Source: Craterostigma plantagineum
Taxonomy: Eukaryota; Streptophyta; Magnoliopsida; Lamiales; Linderniaceae
Reading direction: 5' to 3'
Assembly (NCBI GenBank): GCA_027422505.1
Contig: JAPQWV010000002.1
Span: forward strand, 30,544,501-30,608,500
DNA length: 64,000 nt
A program made the position numbers and the translations under genes. The notes below the pieces were generated by a model. It was not told the origin of the DNA. It searched no databases and worked only from the letters and a program-made list of their open reading frames with translations. Each line of letters starts with the position of its first letter. The first letter of the stretch is position 1. Of this stretch, positions 23,917 through 34,594 are shown in pieces.

Positions 23917-26900
23917 TTAAACTAACATGTGCAAACCTATGGATTTCTTCAGGTCCGAAAACCTTTCAGAATCCAATGGTTTCGTGAATATGTCTGCTAA
24001 CTGATTCTTAGTATCTATATGTTCAATATGCACTAACTCTTTTTCGACCATATCTCTCAGAAAATGATGCCTAATGTCGATATGCTTCGTACGTGAGTGT
24101 TGAATGGGGTTCCTAGAGATGTTAATGGCACTAAGGTTATCACAATACATAAGAACGGATTCGCACTCTAACCCATAGTCACATAACATGCTATTTAACC
24201 ATAATAATTGCGTGCAACAACTACCTGCAGCTACATATTCAGACTCAGCAGTAGACAACGACACACAATTCTGTTTCTTACTATACCATGCAACTAAGTT
24301 ATTACCTAGGAAGAAACAGCCACCACTTGTACTCTTGCGGTCATCCTCGTCACCTGCCCAGTCAGCATCGCTATAGCCTACAAGACTCAAGTTAGTATCT
24401 TTGGAGAACCATAGTCCTAAGCTACACGACCCACTCACATAACGAAGTACTCGCTTAACAGCATTAAGATGAGTCACCTTAGGTTCAGACTGATATCTAG
24501 CACATACGCAAACACTATACATGATGTCAGGTCTACTCACAGAGAGATATAATAAACTGCCAATTATCGAACGGTACAATGTTGGGTCAACATTCTGCCC
24601 AACATCGTCTTTACTTACCTTCTGCGTAGACCCCATGGGCGTTTTCATTACCTTTGCTGTGTCTAACCCAAACTTCTTGACAGTGTTCTTGGCATACTTC
24701 TCTTGGGACATAAAGATCCCGTCGCTGCTTTGCTTAATCTGCAAACCTAGAAAATATGTTAATTCGCCTATCATCGACATCTCAAAGGTAGTGTTCATTG
24801 CTTGCACAAATTGATCTAATAAAACTTGTGAGCTTGAACCAAAAACAATGTCATCAACATATACTTGAGCAATCAGAACATCAGACCCGACCCTTTTAAC
24901 AAAAAGAGTTCGGTCTGCCTCACCACGTGTGAAGCCAAACTCAAGTAAGAATGTTGCTAACCGTGCGTACCATGCTCGAGGCACTTGCTTCAATCCATAT
25001 AACGCTTTCTGCAGCTTAAAAACATGGTTAGGATAATGGGGATCTTCGAACCCTTTAGGCTGTTCGACATAAATTTCCTTATCAATATACCCATTCAAAA
25101 ACGCACCCTTAACATCCATTTGGTGTAAAGTAATGTTAAGCCAACATGCTATAGCTAACAACAGCCTAATCGATTCTAACCTAGCAACAGGCGCAAACGT
25201 CTCATCAAAGTCTATCCCTTCTACTTGCGTATAACCCTGAGCTACTAAACGTGCTTTGTTCCTAACAACCCTACCAAGTTCATCAGATTTATTTTTAAAG
25301 ATCCACTTCGTACCTATGACATTAATGTCCTTCGGCCGTGGGACTAAAATTCAGACTTGGTTTTTCTCGATCTGCAAAAGTTCCTCTTGCATCGCATTTA
25401 TCCAAAAATTATCCTTGAGTGCTTCAAGGACATTCTTAGGTTCTACCTCAGAAACAAAGCAATTGAAGCGTACCTCAGCGTATACCGTGTTCATGCATAC
25501 GTTTCTTACCATCGACTTGTAGTCTTTGCGTGGTTTGTCTCTGGTCTTTCTTCCTTCGTTCATATCTCCAATAATGAGGTCAGTGGGATGATCTTTCTGG
25601 ATCTTAGCTGGCGGATCACGTCGCACGTCACTGGGACCAGTCTCAGTGTTCTGATCTGCCTCAGATGTTGAGTCAGATGTTGGCTCAACATTGTTACCAC
25701 CAGTCTCCTCTGCCCCATTGACAGCTTGTGTAACATCTGAAATATCAACTTGAAGAGGCATATTGCTAAGATCAGTAGCATCGTCGAACACAACATTCAC
25801 GGATTCTTGAACGGATTTCAAACGCAAGTTATAGACACGATAGGCACGACTATTTGACGAGTAACCTAGAAAGATGCATTTATCACTTTTCGAATCAAAC
25901 TTAGTCAAATATTCACGATCATTCAGCATGTAACAAAAACATCCAAAAATATGAAAGTATTTAACCGTAGGCTTTTTACCATTCAACAACTCATACGCTG
26001 TTTTCTTAGTGCCATGCCTAAAGAACACACGATTCGAAATGTGACATGCCGTATGCAATGCTTCAGCCCAAAAACGCTTAGAAACATTCTTAGATAATAA
26101 CATAACACGAGCCATCTCTTGTAAAGTCCTATTCTTCCTTTCGGCCACCCCATTTTGTTGGGGCGTTTTAGGGGAAGAATACTCATGCACTATGCCTTTC
26201 TTATCACAAAACTCATCAAAATACTGATTCTCAAATTCTCTACCATGATCAGACCTAATACGAAAGACAGTAGCACTGAAATTGTTCCTAATCATAGCAC
26301 AGAAATTTTTAAAGAATACGAACGATTCCGCTTTGTCCCTAAGGAAGAAAATCCATGCATATCTAGAAAAATCATCCACGAGCACATACGCATATTTCTT
26401 ACCTCCTATGCTTCTACTTCCATAGGACCCATCAAATCCATGTGAATTAATTGAAAACAATGAGCAGTTTTAAAATGTTGGGCAGCTTGTTGGTCAACAG
26501 TGTGACTAACATGTGTTTGCTTACCCTTCAAACACGACTCACAAACAACCTTACCAACCTCCTTAAGCTTCGGAATGCCTCTTATTGCATCATGTTTGAT
26601 AAGTTGTTCCAATGTTCTGTAGTTGACATGACCTAATTTGTAATGCCAAAGCACAACCTCGTCTTCGGCTTTTGATAGTTGACACACATCCTTCACACCA
26701 GACTTGTTCCCCACTAGATAGCAATTGTCGCTAGATCTCTTACCTGCCATTACTCGAACAGAATTTCGGTTAAAAACTTTCACAACACTCCTTATTAAAC
26801 CTTACCTCGAGATCATCATCACACAGCTGGCTTATGCTGATCAAATTCGCTATAAGCCCGTCTACATGAAGCACGTTGCTAAGCTTGGGAAAGTCGGGCA

Positions 26901-27546
26901 CATTTAATCTGCCTCGGCCAAGAATTCTACCTTTCGAACCACCTCCAAACGTCACAGATCCACTCCTTAAGGGCATGTAATCACTGAGATATTCTTTGGT
27001 ACCCGTCATATGTCGGGAACACCCGCTATCAAAGTACCATGAACCTGTCACGTTAGCTCGCAAAGAGGTGTATACAACTAAACATTTATGACCTGATTTC
27101 TTGATCCAAGCTTTCTTAGAAGGTTTAACGGCATTCTGTTCACCGGAATTCGAAGATGAGCCAGCTGAGCCTGTTCCAGACATATCTTTCAATACTGATT
27201 TCTCAATGTTGATCGATATGTTGGGTGACACTTCAGCCGACATCGATTTCTTTGCAGAAATCTCTCTCTTCAATTTCCAGCAGTATGACTTCAAATGACC
27301 TAACTTCTTACAATGATCACACACATATGATTTATCATGATTTTTCTGGGTCACATGCTCGGGACTATTTTTAGGCTTTACGATTTCAACATCGTCATTC
27401 ACAGATTTAGCTTTAACAAAAACAATCTTAGGCTGATCATGAGACACGGGTTTTGAGCTATCACATGCAAGTTGAGCACTAAATCCTAGGCCTTGCTTAT
27501 CATAAATACCAAGAGACAATATATCATCAAGGGTGGACTTGTTCAT
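23917..27546 (-). pseudogene. pol: Sirevirus pol (protease, integrase, reverse transcriptase, RNase H), broken
   Basis: Reading from 27546 down: a zinc knuckle CDHCKKLGHLKSYC, protease WYFDSGCSRHMTG, the GAG-pre-integrase segment (WHYKLGHVNYRTLEQL, then C..C), and the integrase core with DDFSRYAW, SDHGREFEN and TPQQNGVAERKNRTLQEM. Reverse transcriptase follows with MDVKGAFLNG and YVDDIVFG, then RNase H with GYSDADWAGD and STAESEYVA, ending at 23917. This order is Ty1/copia. The frame is broken by frameshifts near 26780 and near 26410 and by an in-frame stop at 25351-25353. The start codon overlaps the gag stop (ATGA, 27543-27546). It cannot make a complete polyprotein, so any mobility would need proteins from another copy. 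Confidence 0.9.
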
Positions 27547-28940
27547 GCGGCTTCCAACTTGTTCATGCCATCCATCAAGCCTTCAATGATCTTTTCATTT
27601 TTCTCATTTTCTTCGACCAATAGTTTCACCGCAGCTTGGAGTTGTAGGTTATTTGCCCTCTCTAAGTCGTATTTCGTGGACAACTGCTTAAAGGCTTCTT
27701 CACAACTCTCTGTTTCTGGTTCTGAATCACAACTCAAAAGACCATCAAGACAGTTTGAATCATCATAATCAAAAATAATGTGTTTTACAGATGTTGAGTC
27801 AGATGTTGGCTCAACATCAGTTACCGCAGTAAGTCCGATTTGATTATCTTCATCTTCTTCATCATCAGAAAAGGACTGTATGGTCACTGACGATTGCTTA
27901 GGCTCTTCATCTTCATCTTCATCGTCTGACAAGTCGATCCACATAGACTTACCATGCTTGCGAAGTGTGTTAGCACATTCGTTGGCAAAATGGCCCCAAC
28001 CTTGGCATTCAAAGCATCTAATTGCATCATAGTTGATATTCTTCTTCTTTCCATCAGACTTCCCAAATGGCTTGCGCTTTACGAACGGAGGGGCAGAAGA
28101 GGTTTCAATTTGTGCATTCTGGCCTTTTCTGAATGTTGGGCCAACATTCTGCACAACATTCTTCTTTTTGAAGTACTTCGCAAATCTCTTCACAACCATG
28201 GCCATGTCCTCTTCGTTGTTGGGATCAAACTCAATCCGTTCCTTCGATGGCTGGCTGACCAGTGCAACACTTTTTCCTCGTGCGGCCCTCCTTTGGACTT
28301 CGAGATTGGTTTCGAAGTTTTTCAGGATGTTCATCAAGACGGTGAAGTTCATGTTTGCTAGGTTGTATGATTCCTCGATTGCCGATACCTTCACATTGAT
28401 TTTTTCGGTTAGTGTACGAAGAGCTTTAGAGTTTAATACCTTATTTGTCATAGGATCTCCTAGGCTGGCGCACTCGCTTGAGATCGTCAACAGCTTTCCA
28501 AAGTACGTGCTGATATCTTCGTCTTCCTTCATTCTGATGTTCTCGAACTGACTAAGGAGGAGGCGAAGCTTGGTTTCACGCACACTAGCGTCGCCTTCAC
28601 AGTACTTCTGGAGAAGATCCCACGCATCTTGAGCAGTAGAGCAATTTTGGATGATCTTGAACATAAACATGTCCACGGATGAGAAGATGGCGTTGAGTGC
28701 CTTGTCATTGTATTCGGCCGCGTTCTTCTCAGCGATCGTCCATTGCTCGAACGGCTTATCCACGAGTTCGCCATCAGCGTCTTGTGGAGTCTTTGGAGTC
28801 GTATAACCATGCAGCACTGCTTCCCATGCTCGCACATCGATGGACTTGATGCACTGCCGAACACGAACCTTCCAATAGGCATAATTGGAGCCGTCTAACA
28901 CAGGAAGTTTGGCGAGGTGGTTTGAGCTTGTAACGTCCAT
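27543..28940 (-). CDS. gag: Sirevirus Gag
   Basis: An uninterrupted 465-aa ORF. The N-terminal half is a copia-type capsid (UBN2-like) region with NYAYWKVRVRQCI and the AQDAWDLLQKYCEG stretch. Next comes a zinc knuckle CFECQGWGHFANEC (CX2CX4HX4C) around residue 315, followed by an acidic region (DDEDEDEEPKQ). The C-terminus is predicted coiled coil (LSTKYDLERANNLQLQAAVK), a feature described for Sirevirus Gag. The stop codon overlaps the pol ATG. Gag packages element RNA in cytoplasmic particles. Of the internal ORFs only this one is still open. Confidence 0.9.
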   Translation of the reverse strand: MDVTSSNHLAKLPVLDGSNYAYWKVRVRQCIKSIDVRAWEAVLHGYTTPKTPQDADGELVDKPFEQWTIAEKNAAEYNDKALNAIFSSVDMFMFKIIQNCSTAQDAWDLLQKYCEGDASVRETKLRLLLSQFENIRMKEDEDISTYFGKLLTISSECASLGDPMTNKVLNSKALRTLTEKINVKVSAIEESYNLANMNFTVLMNILKNFETNLEVQRRAARGKSVALVSQPSKERIEFDPNNEEDMAMVVKRFAKYFKKKNVVQNVGPTFRKGQNAQIETSSAPPFVKRKPFGKSDGKKKNINYDAIRCFECQGWGHFANECANTLRKHGKSMWIDLSDDEDEDEEPKQSSVTIQSFSDDEEDEDNQIGLTAVTDVEPTSDSTSVKHIIFDYDDSNCLDGLLSCDSEPETESCEEAFKQLSTKYDLERANNLQLQAAVKLLVEENEKNEKIIEGLMDGMNKLEAA

Positions 28941-28978
28941 TGTAGATGATCTTCAGCGCTTAGTAATGTCAAGCGTAG

Positions 28979-28990
28979 GCTCTGATACCA
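28979..28990 (-). promoter_or_regulatory. Primer-binding site (initiator-Met tRNA)
   Basis: On the minus strand TGGTATCAGAGC lies three bases inside the 5' LTR. It is complementary to the 3' end of plant initiator methionine tRNA and primes minus-strand DNA synthesis. Confidence 0.93.
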
Positions 28991-28993
28991 CTT

Positions 28994-29783
28994 TGAAGGT
29001 GGTCCCGTACACAATGGATGAAAAACGTCAAGTTATATACTGATGTTGGACTCGATGTTAGGCTAACACTCACTCTCACTCTTTTGTATGCACAGCGGAA
29101 AACGAAACGAACACAAATGAAGTTTTTGTGCAGCAAGTCAAATAACTTGCTGCGTGCCTCTCCGCGTAAAAATCCACTAGAAATATGGATTACAAAAACT
29201 ATCAAAAAGATAGTCAAAACTAGTCTAGCAAACGGAACGAATCAAAAAGAATTCTAAACCCACAAGATCTCACGACCTCTAAAAGCTAGACTTAGAAAAG
29301 AAAAACTCTTTCAAGAAATAACTCTCGCTCAGAAAAGCTCTGATTTTCGCTCGGTGTTCGTCGTACATCGAAATGGTTAAGTCTTCGACTTATATATGCC
29401 TTCACGCTTGAACGACTTGTCCAAACGGCTTGGCAACCTCCCACAACGTCCACTAACGTCCACTAAGTGTATTTGGATAGTTAGTGACCGTTGTAGATCG
29501 ACTTGGTCAGCTCGGATTGCTCGGTCTTCACTTGAGCTCCAAGTCGCCTATTTTTAGTATGCTCTTTTCCGATTTTTGCTCTTGCTCATCTACACTTCTT
29601 CCACGCGGTTTGATCCGTTCCATTCCTTGAATGAGTCCTGCACAACACTGGAAAAATGCCACGTCATAATTAAAATAGTTTTGGGCATGAAAGATAAAAC
29701 TGAGTAAGGGAACATTCTCGGCCAACAAATGTTGACTAGAATGGTACCCCAACATTGCCAACGCTGAATGCTCAACATTAACA
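28994..29783 (-). repeat. 5' LTR (element orientation)
   Basis: This 790-bp terminal repeat mirrors 19662-20452. On the minus strand a TATATAAG box (about 29389-29397) is a plausible promoter for the genomic RNA. Confidence 0.95.
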
Positions 29784-29788
29784 TATGG
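29784..29788. repeat. Target-site duplication TATGG (right)
   Basis: Identical to the five bases before the left LTR. Confidence 0.95.
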
Positions 29789-29804
29789 ATATGTGTGTTA
29801 TTAC

Positions 29805-29871
29805 CCAATGTCGATGCAACTACTACAGTGAAGAAGAGAAGGGATCTGAGCTTTGAATAACTTGTTGTCAT
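29805..29871 (-). pseudogene. DEFL pseudogene, first-exon (signal peptide) relic (DEFL gene B)
   Basis: The reading MTTSYSKLRSLLFFTVVVAS, ending in phase 1 at a TTGG|GTAATA donor, matches the signal-peptide exon of the DEFL gene at 18581-18644 (KLRSLLFF is identical). No second exon follows directly, because the Sirevirus begins 17 bases into the intron. The degenerate partner exon is at 19440-19568. Confidence 0.8.
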
Positions 29872-30065
29872 CTTCCTTCTCTAGGGAGTTCTTATCGTAG
29901 CTCTAACGTTATTGTTTATTTCTAAGGTTGATTACTATTTATAATACTAGTGCGGAAGAGATGGCGTTACGATTTTATTTCCTTAACCTACACGATTTTT
30001 ATTTCTTGTTGTAATGTACACAGAATATCAATACGTAATCGCTTTTCTTTTTTTGCTTTTCTTAG

Positions 30066-30688
30066 ACCATCTTCACGGTCAACCGCAAACGCATTTTGCA
30101 GTAACAACCAATTTGCAATTATTGTTCTCCAACAGTCAACTGCAAACGCAAATGCAAAAGAATATTCATATAATATTTTATTTCATACTAACTTTTATAA
30201 TTTTCAATATCACCCCTATATTTAATTACTCTACAATTAACCACAATATTCTTTTAGTTTCGATTTAGAAAATATTCAAGGAAATTATTATTGGTTAAAA
30301 CAATATTTAATTATATATTTGCGGTCAAAACAATATGTCATTATATTACATATAAAAATATAAAAATAAATAGTAAGATAAAAAAATTATTACTAAAATA
30401 AGTGTGAAGGCAAAAATAACTATTTATGTCAATTTAGTATACAATTTTCAGATTCTTTAATGTATTTTTATTCATTTTATATATTTTTCGTTTAATATTT
30501 GAATACAAGTAAAAAGGCTTATTTGCCATTTTAAGACATCAAACGCATTTTCGCGTTCGAACGCAAATTTGCGTACGGGAGAGAGAAAGCAAAAAACGCA
30601 TTTTGCGTTTGCGTTTGCAGTACTGTTGGAGCAGTTTTACTGTATTTTTGCATTTGCATTTGCGTTTTGTAGTACTATTGGAGATGCT
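30066..30688. mobile_element. Non-autonomous DNA transposon with short TIRs
   Basis: The ends ACCATCTTCA and (reverse-complemented) AGCATCTCCA are inverted repeats flanked by CTTAG on both sides (30061-30065 and 30689-30693). Subterminal regions are full of aaacgcaaatgc and gcgtttgcg strings in both orientations. The superfamily is not certain, and no ORF belongs to it. Confidence 0.55.
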
Positions 30689-30693
30689 CTTAG

Positions 30694-31520
30694 TGAAGCG
30701 ATTAACTAGAAAAATAGGGTGCAACACCCTCTTTGCAATGCACCCCCTTAAGTGAAATATACTTTAAGTTTGTAAAAGATATTTTACGTAATCACATGAA
30801 TTAAGCAATATTTATTTCACTAATTTATTTTCCATTTAATTCAACACACTAATAAAAAAATATTAATTTATCAATATTAACATTTAGTTTACTTTAATAA
30901 AATAATCGTAGAACATTACAAACTTGAGATATACAAACTTAAATAAACAACGAAGAAACCCAACGACTTAATAAATCCACATGAGGTAGAGTAAATGATC
31001 TCTTAAAAAGTCAGTCATCTATTCTAATATTACACGTTATTTCTATTGGTTATGAAATCATTTGTGGAATATCCATTTAATGAAACTGAACATAGGTTGT
31101 CAGTCATATAATATGATTTATATATGTCCTTAGATTTTGTATGTTTTGATCTTGATTATGGGCTGCAGAATATCTTCTTTTTTATTTTTATGAAAAATGG
31201 ACTTGTTAATAGGGATTTCAATAGAATTACCCTTTTATAATAGTATGTGCACGCACACAACATATGTACTTGATACATATTACTAGGTGTTAGGATCTGT
31301 GATCCAACAATTGGTACATTAGACAATGAAGATAAAGAGCTCAACTTTGCAGGGTTTAAGCTGATCGAGCCTTCGCTGTTCTTGAGCTTCTGATGTTGCA
31401 ATTAATATTTGAATTGTTAGTTAGATCATTCAAGACTGTTCGATGAAGAGTTCAAATGATCGAATGGCTCAAGTTGAAAGGTGTTTATTCACTTATAGAA
31501 GTGTTAAACGCTTTTATCAA
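30694..31520. other. Intergenic, nothing recognised
   Basis: AT-rich spacer between two mobile elements. No gene is supported. Confidence 0.4.
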
Positions 31521-32094
31521 TGATGCGGTCGAGAAATGAACGATCTACCGCCGTGGGCGACGAGCTGCATTCTTCCTCTTTCTGCCTTAAGTTCGCCGCG
31601 AACTCGGACTTGTAAGCTGTTGAAACAGGGTTAGGGATGGGGGTCGTTTTCCCTCTTGCCTTGGTCAAGAGGGCGGTTTCCGTTTTCCAGGTGTAAAGTA
31701 GTGAAAAAAGACGATGTAAAGTGGTAGTAAAAGCAGTGGAAAAATGGTATCGACGGGCTAGTTAGTTGTGTACCTTAGGAGTGTCTCGTGGTATTTATAA
31801 CGTACCTAGCTCTGGCGGTTTCCGCAGGTTTCGCCCACGTTCCGTGTTTTTCGCAGTGGAGATCGTGTGTTACCATTCGATCATTTAACACGATCTCGAG
31901 GGCGGCGTGCCTCCTGTCTCGTAGGGAATATTTTCCCCGCCCTTGCCCGAGGGGCATATTTTCATTGCCTCTGCCCGAGGGGCGTATTTTCCTTGCTTCT
32001 GCCCGAGGGGCATATTTTCCCGCCTTATTCCATTTTGGTTGTTTTAACGGTCTCTGAGCGTTTCGTCTGGACCCGGTGAAATCTGGGGGTAACA
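31521..32094 (-). mobile_element. Solo LTR of an LTR retrotransposon
   Basis: On the minus strand the block runs TGTTACCCCCAGATTTCACC ... CGCATCA, with TG...CA ends. It is flanked by an exact 5-bp duplication ATCAA (31516-31520 and 32095-32099). There is no internal region, so it arose by LTR-LTR recombination or partial loss. A minus-strand TATAAATACC box at about 31791-31800 fits an LTR promoter. A 28-bp tandem repeat lies inside at 31925-32023. Confidence 0.8.
31925..32023. repeat. 28-bp tandem repeat in the solo LTR
   Basis: GCCCGAGGGGCATATTTTCC-like units recur with a 28-base period. The string GCCCGAGGGG is at 31945, 31973 and 32001, giving about three and a half copies. Such repeats often mark the LTR enhancer region. 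Confidence 0.85.
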
Positions 32095-32099
32095 ATCAA

Positions 32100-32681
32100 G
32101 ATGAAGGATCTCGAAGTACTATTCTCACAACAAATGGTACAAGAACGTCGAAGCTGAGGCAGTTAAAATTAACTTATGAAGTCATTCTATTTTTCAGTTT
32201 ATCACTGACCAAGTAGGTGGTTTCAAGCGTTCGTAGCTTCTATATTGCGAATTAGGCTAAGTTGTAATCAGAGAATTGAGAGAGAAAGTTGACCGCTTGT
32301 AATCTCTTTGAGGTTTCTATTGGCCGTGGACGTAAACTAAAAAGTGAGTCGACGACGTAAAGAGAGTGTCTCTTTTTTTCATTTCTGGGCTGATGTTCGA
32401 TTTGATTGCGTTCAATATTCGTTCTTTCAATCTGTTAAGCATACACACTTCATTCTTCATCAAGTTGGGAATCTATTGGTGGCCGAATCTTTTAACACTA
32501 GGTTATATCTCGAACTAAAAGTTATGTATCGATCTTGATAAACGATTTAATTATTTTTAATTCGAGCTCGATTATTAATAACCAAGCTCGGATCTGACTC
32601 AAAATTAAATGACCCTATATCACTCTAGTTACATATTATTATGATTGTTATTATTATGGTAGGGAATTATTATTTTTTACG
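32100..32681. other. Intergenic, nothing recognised
   Basis: AT-rich spacer downstream of the DEFL gene at 32682-33056. No supported gene. Confidence 0.4.
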
Positions 32682-33056
32682 TCAACAAGTAAAGGTACAA
32701 GTACATATATTTTCCTTACGATCATAGCTTATGTCCAAGCAATAACTGTCGACATAGTCTCTCTCAAAGATGATGTAGCTCTTACATGGCCCTTTGCATG
32801 ATGTATTAATCCTTGGATCACAAGGATATGTGAATTTCACGTTACAAACTCTTTTAAAATCTGTCTTGGCCGTGCAAACCATCTCATAATCTGCACAGTT
32901 AAATCAATAATCACAATCGAAAATAAATTTATTTAATGTAAATCATATCACTATATGTGTGTGTGTGTATAGGGTTTGATTTATGTGTTTACCAGCCAAG
33001 ATTGCGACGAGGGCGAGCACCAAAACGACGTTGGACGAACTAAAGAGCTTTGCCAT
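32682..33056 (-). CDS. Defensin-like secreted cysteine-rich peptide, 9 Cys (DEFL gene C)
   Basis: Spliced CDS: complement(32682..32890, 32993..33056), 90 aa. The 64-nt first exon gives the signal peptide (MAKLFSSSNVVLVLALVAIL) and ends G|GTAAAC. The second exon begins after GTGCAG with DYEMVC. The mature part has nine cysteines: two N-terminal (MVC, RVC), then YPC, TSC, GPC, SYC, NIC, TC and a terminal FTC. A minus-strand TATAAAAAG box lies about 45 bases upstream of the start (33100-33108). It is a tandem duplicate of the gene at 34212-34594 and more distantly related to the 8-Cys gene at 18253-18644. It is secreted by inference; defence or signalling role unknown. Confidence 0.82.
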
Positions 33057-34211
33057 TTACTTTCTCTTTTTTCCTGTATGAGTATTAGTTTTGAAGCTTT
33101 TTATAGAAAGAATGGAGTTGGAGATTATGGCTGATCTATGATATAATTAAACAATGGTATTCATGATTTGCTTGTGACAGTGATATCAGCAACTGCCATA
33201 TTACTAAACTAACTTCCTTGCTTCATTCAACGTGAAATTGTCTTCACCGCCGGCAACTTCTTCTTAAGTTTGTATATATTAACAACTTAGTTGCCAAATT
33301 ATTTCTCGGCAGAAAAATAGTTATTCTTAAGTTTTACCTCATCAATAAGTGAAGTTAATTCGACTAATTATGTGGCCATGTGCAATAAACCAGTGAAATT
33401 AGGTGAATGCGTCCAAATTCATCTAATACGATATTCATGTGGTTCAAATAAATGGCCTAAGAGGTGAAATACAGTCCCAAGCCATTAGGCAAACCTAATA
33501 AAAACAATAATCTTTCTATCTTATTAAGAAGAGAGCCCGATAGTAATTGAAATTGATTGGTACCGCATTAAAATTACTATTCTATCCTTGATCTTAAATT
33601 TATCCCAATTTCCTCTAAAATCAATTTTATATTATTAAAAATAATATAAAATTAAATTTAACATTACTAATTAAACTTAATAAGTTTTATGACCACATAC
33701 ATTGGGCATGCCAAAAATACTGGTAGATATTAATGAAACGTACTATGATGAAATAATAGAAAAAGAGCCCGTTAAGTGGGCATACTACCCGTTAGCCCAT
33801 TTAAAATTTTAAATCATTGCTACCATTTACCAATGGTCACGCACAGCACACATTCTCGTTACGTATGAAATACTTTTTTGTCCCTTTTTTGTGATTGATA
33901 GTATTATTAAATGGACGGCCAAGATTGCACTTTGTTTATATGGGTTGAAAATAATGTGTTCGATCGTCATGGCACATAATCGCTTTGTTCAAATAGGGCA
34001 TCGGCATATATAACGATCAGTATCAACTTTTTGTTTTGGATTTCAATTTCTGCTTATATATTTGTTCACATCAATCGTACGTTTCCCTTTTTCTACATTT
34101 GCGACTGTATATATTTAAAAGATGTGTAGCCAAGATGGATTGCAGAAAGTATATAAAACAAGATTTCGACAACAAAAAAAATATATTAATTAATGACCCA
34201 TTATCATTTCA

Positions 34212-34594
34212 TTAATTAAAATTTTTGCGACAGCTGAAGGTACAAGTACAAACATTTTCGTCACGTTCAGGGCTTATGTCCAAGCAATAACTATCGAGAT
34301 AATCTCTTTCGAATATTATGTAGCTCTTACATGGCCCTGCGCATGATGTATTAATCCTAGGATCGCATGGATATCTGAATTTCACGTTACAAACACCCTT
34401 ATAATCTGTCTCAACCCCACAAACCATCTCATAATTATCTGCACATTAAAATAATGTTGAATATTAATAATAGGACCATATATTATGTATATCTCTATAT
34501 ATAGGGTTTAGTTCAATATGTGTGTATTACCAGACAAGATTGCGACGAGGGCGAGCACCAAAATGATGTTAGATGAACTGAGGAGCTTTGCCAT
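34212..34594 (-). CDS. Defensin-like secreted cysteine-rich peptide, 9 Cys (DEFL gene D)
   Basis: Spliced CDS: complement(34212..34438, 34531..34594), 96 aa. The signal-peptide exon (MAKLLSSSNIILVLALVAIL) has exactly the same length and phase as in the neighbour at 32682-33056. The mature peptide shares TYPC/RYPC, DPRINTSC, GPCKSYIIFERDY and the CTCTF.C ending, with nine cysteines, and it has a five-residue basic tail (RKNFN) that the neighbour lacks. A minus-strand TATAAAAT box is at about 34609-34616. The loops differ by charge-changing substitutions (SYDRKEN against SPERDEN) while the cysteines are conserved, as expected for recently duplicated secreted peptides. Confidence 0.82.

Larger units (their letters stand above)
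19662..29783 (-). mobile_element. Full-length Ty1/copia LTR retrotransposon, Sirevirus type
   Basis: The 10,122-bp element lies on the minus strand. It has LTRs of 791 and 790 bp (TG...CA), a 5-bp TATGG duplication, an initiator-Met tRNA primer-binding site, a purine tract, gag, and pol in copia order (protease, integrase, reverse transcriptase, RNase H). A further ORF follows pol. The extra post-pol ORF, the repeated AGGGGGAG purine tracts near the 3' LTR and the coiled-coil extension of gag are features of the Sirevirus lineage. Frameshifts and stop codons in pol and in the post-pol ORF make this copy defective, while gag is open. It sits in the intron of a DEFL gene. The LTRs differ at about six bases plus one single-base indel by eye, so insertion is recent on a plant evolutionary scale. 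Confidence 0.93.
19711..29783 (-). repeat. Dispersed near-palindromic motif (core ATGTTGGGCCAACAT) along the Sirevirus
   Basis: A roughly 30-bp motif combines an ATGTTG...CAACAT palindrome with a flanking third half-site. It is seen at about 19711-19738, 20399-20452, 21011-21042, 21830-21861, 22695-22712, 23428-23456, 23900-23930, 24578-24606, 25131-25149, 25663-25692, 27789-27819, 28131-28161, and in the right LTR at about 29041-29068 and 29729-29783. Where it lies in coding sequence it is mostly read in the same frame, giving NV(G/D)PT- or DVEPTSDSTS-like peptides in gag, integrase, reverse transcriptase and the post-pol ORF. Confidence 0.75.

Noticed and set aside
29590..29871. 93-codon ORF reading from the DEFL signal peptide into the LTR
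   Set aside because: It runs past a good splice donor into retrotransposon sequence. Only the first 67 bases are gene-derived.
31775..32095. ORFs of 89-106 codons in both directions over the 28-bp repeat
   Set aside because: They arise because the repeat lacks stops. The region is a solo LTR.
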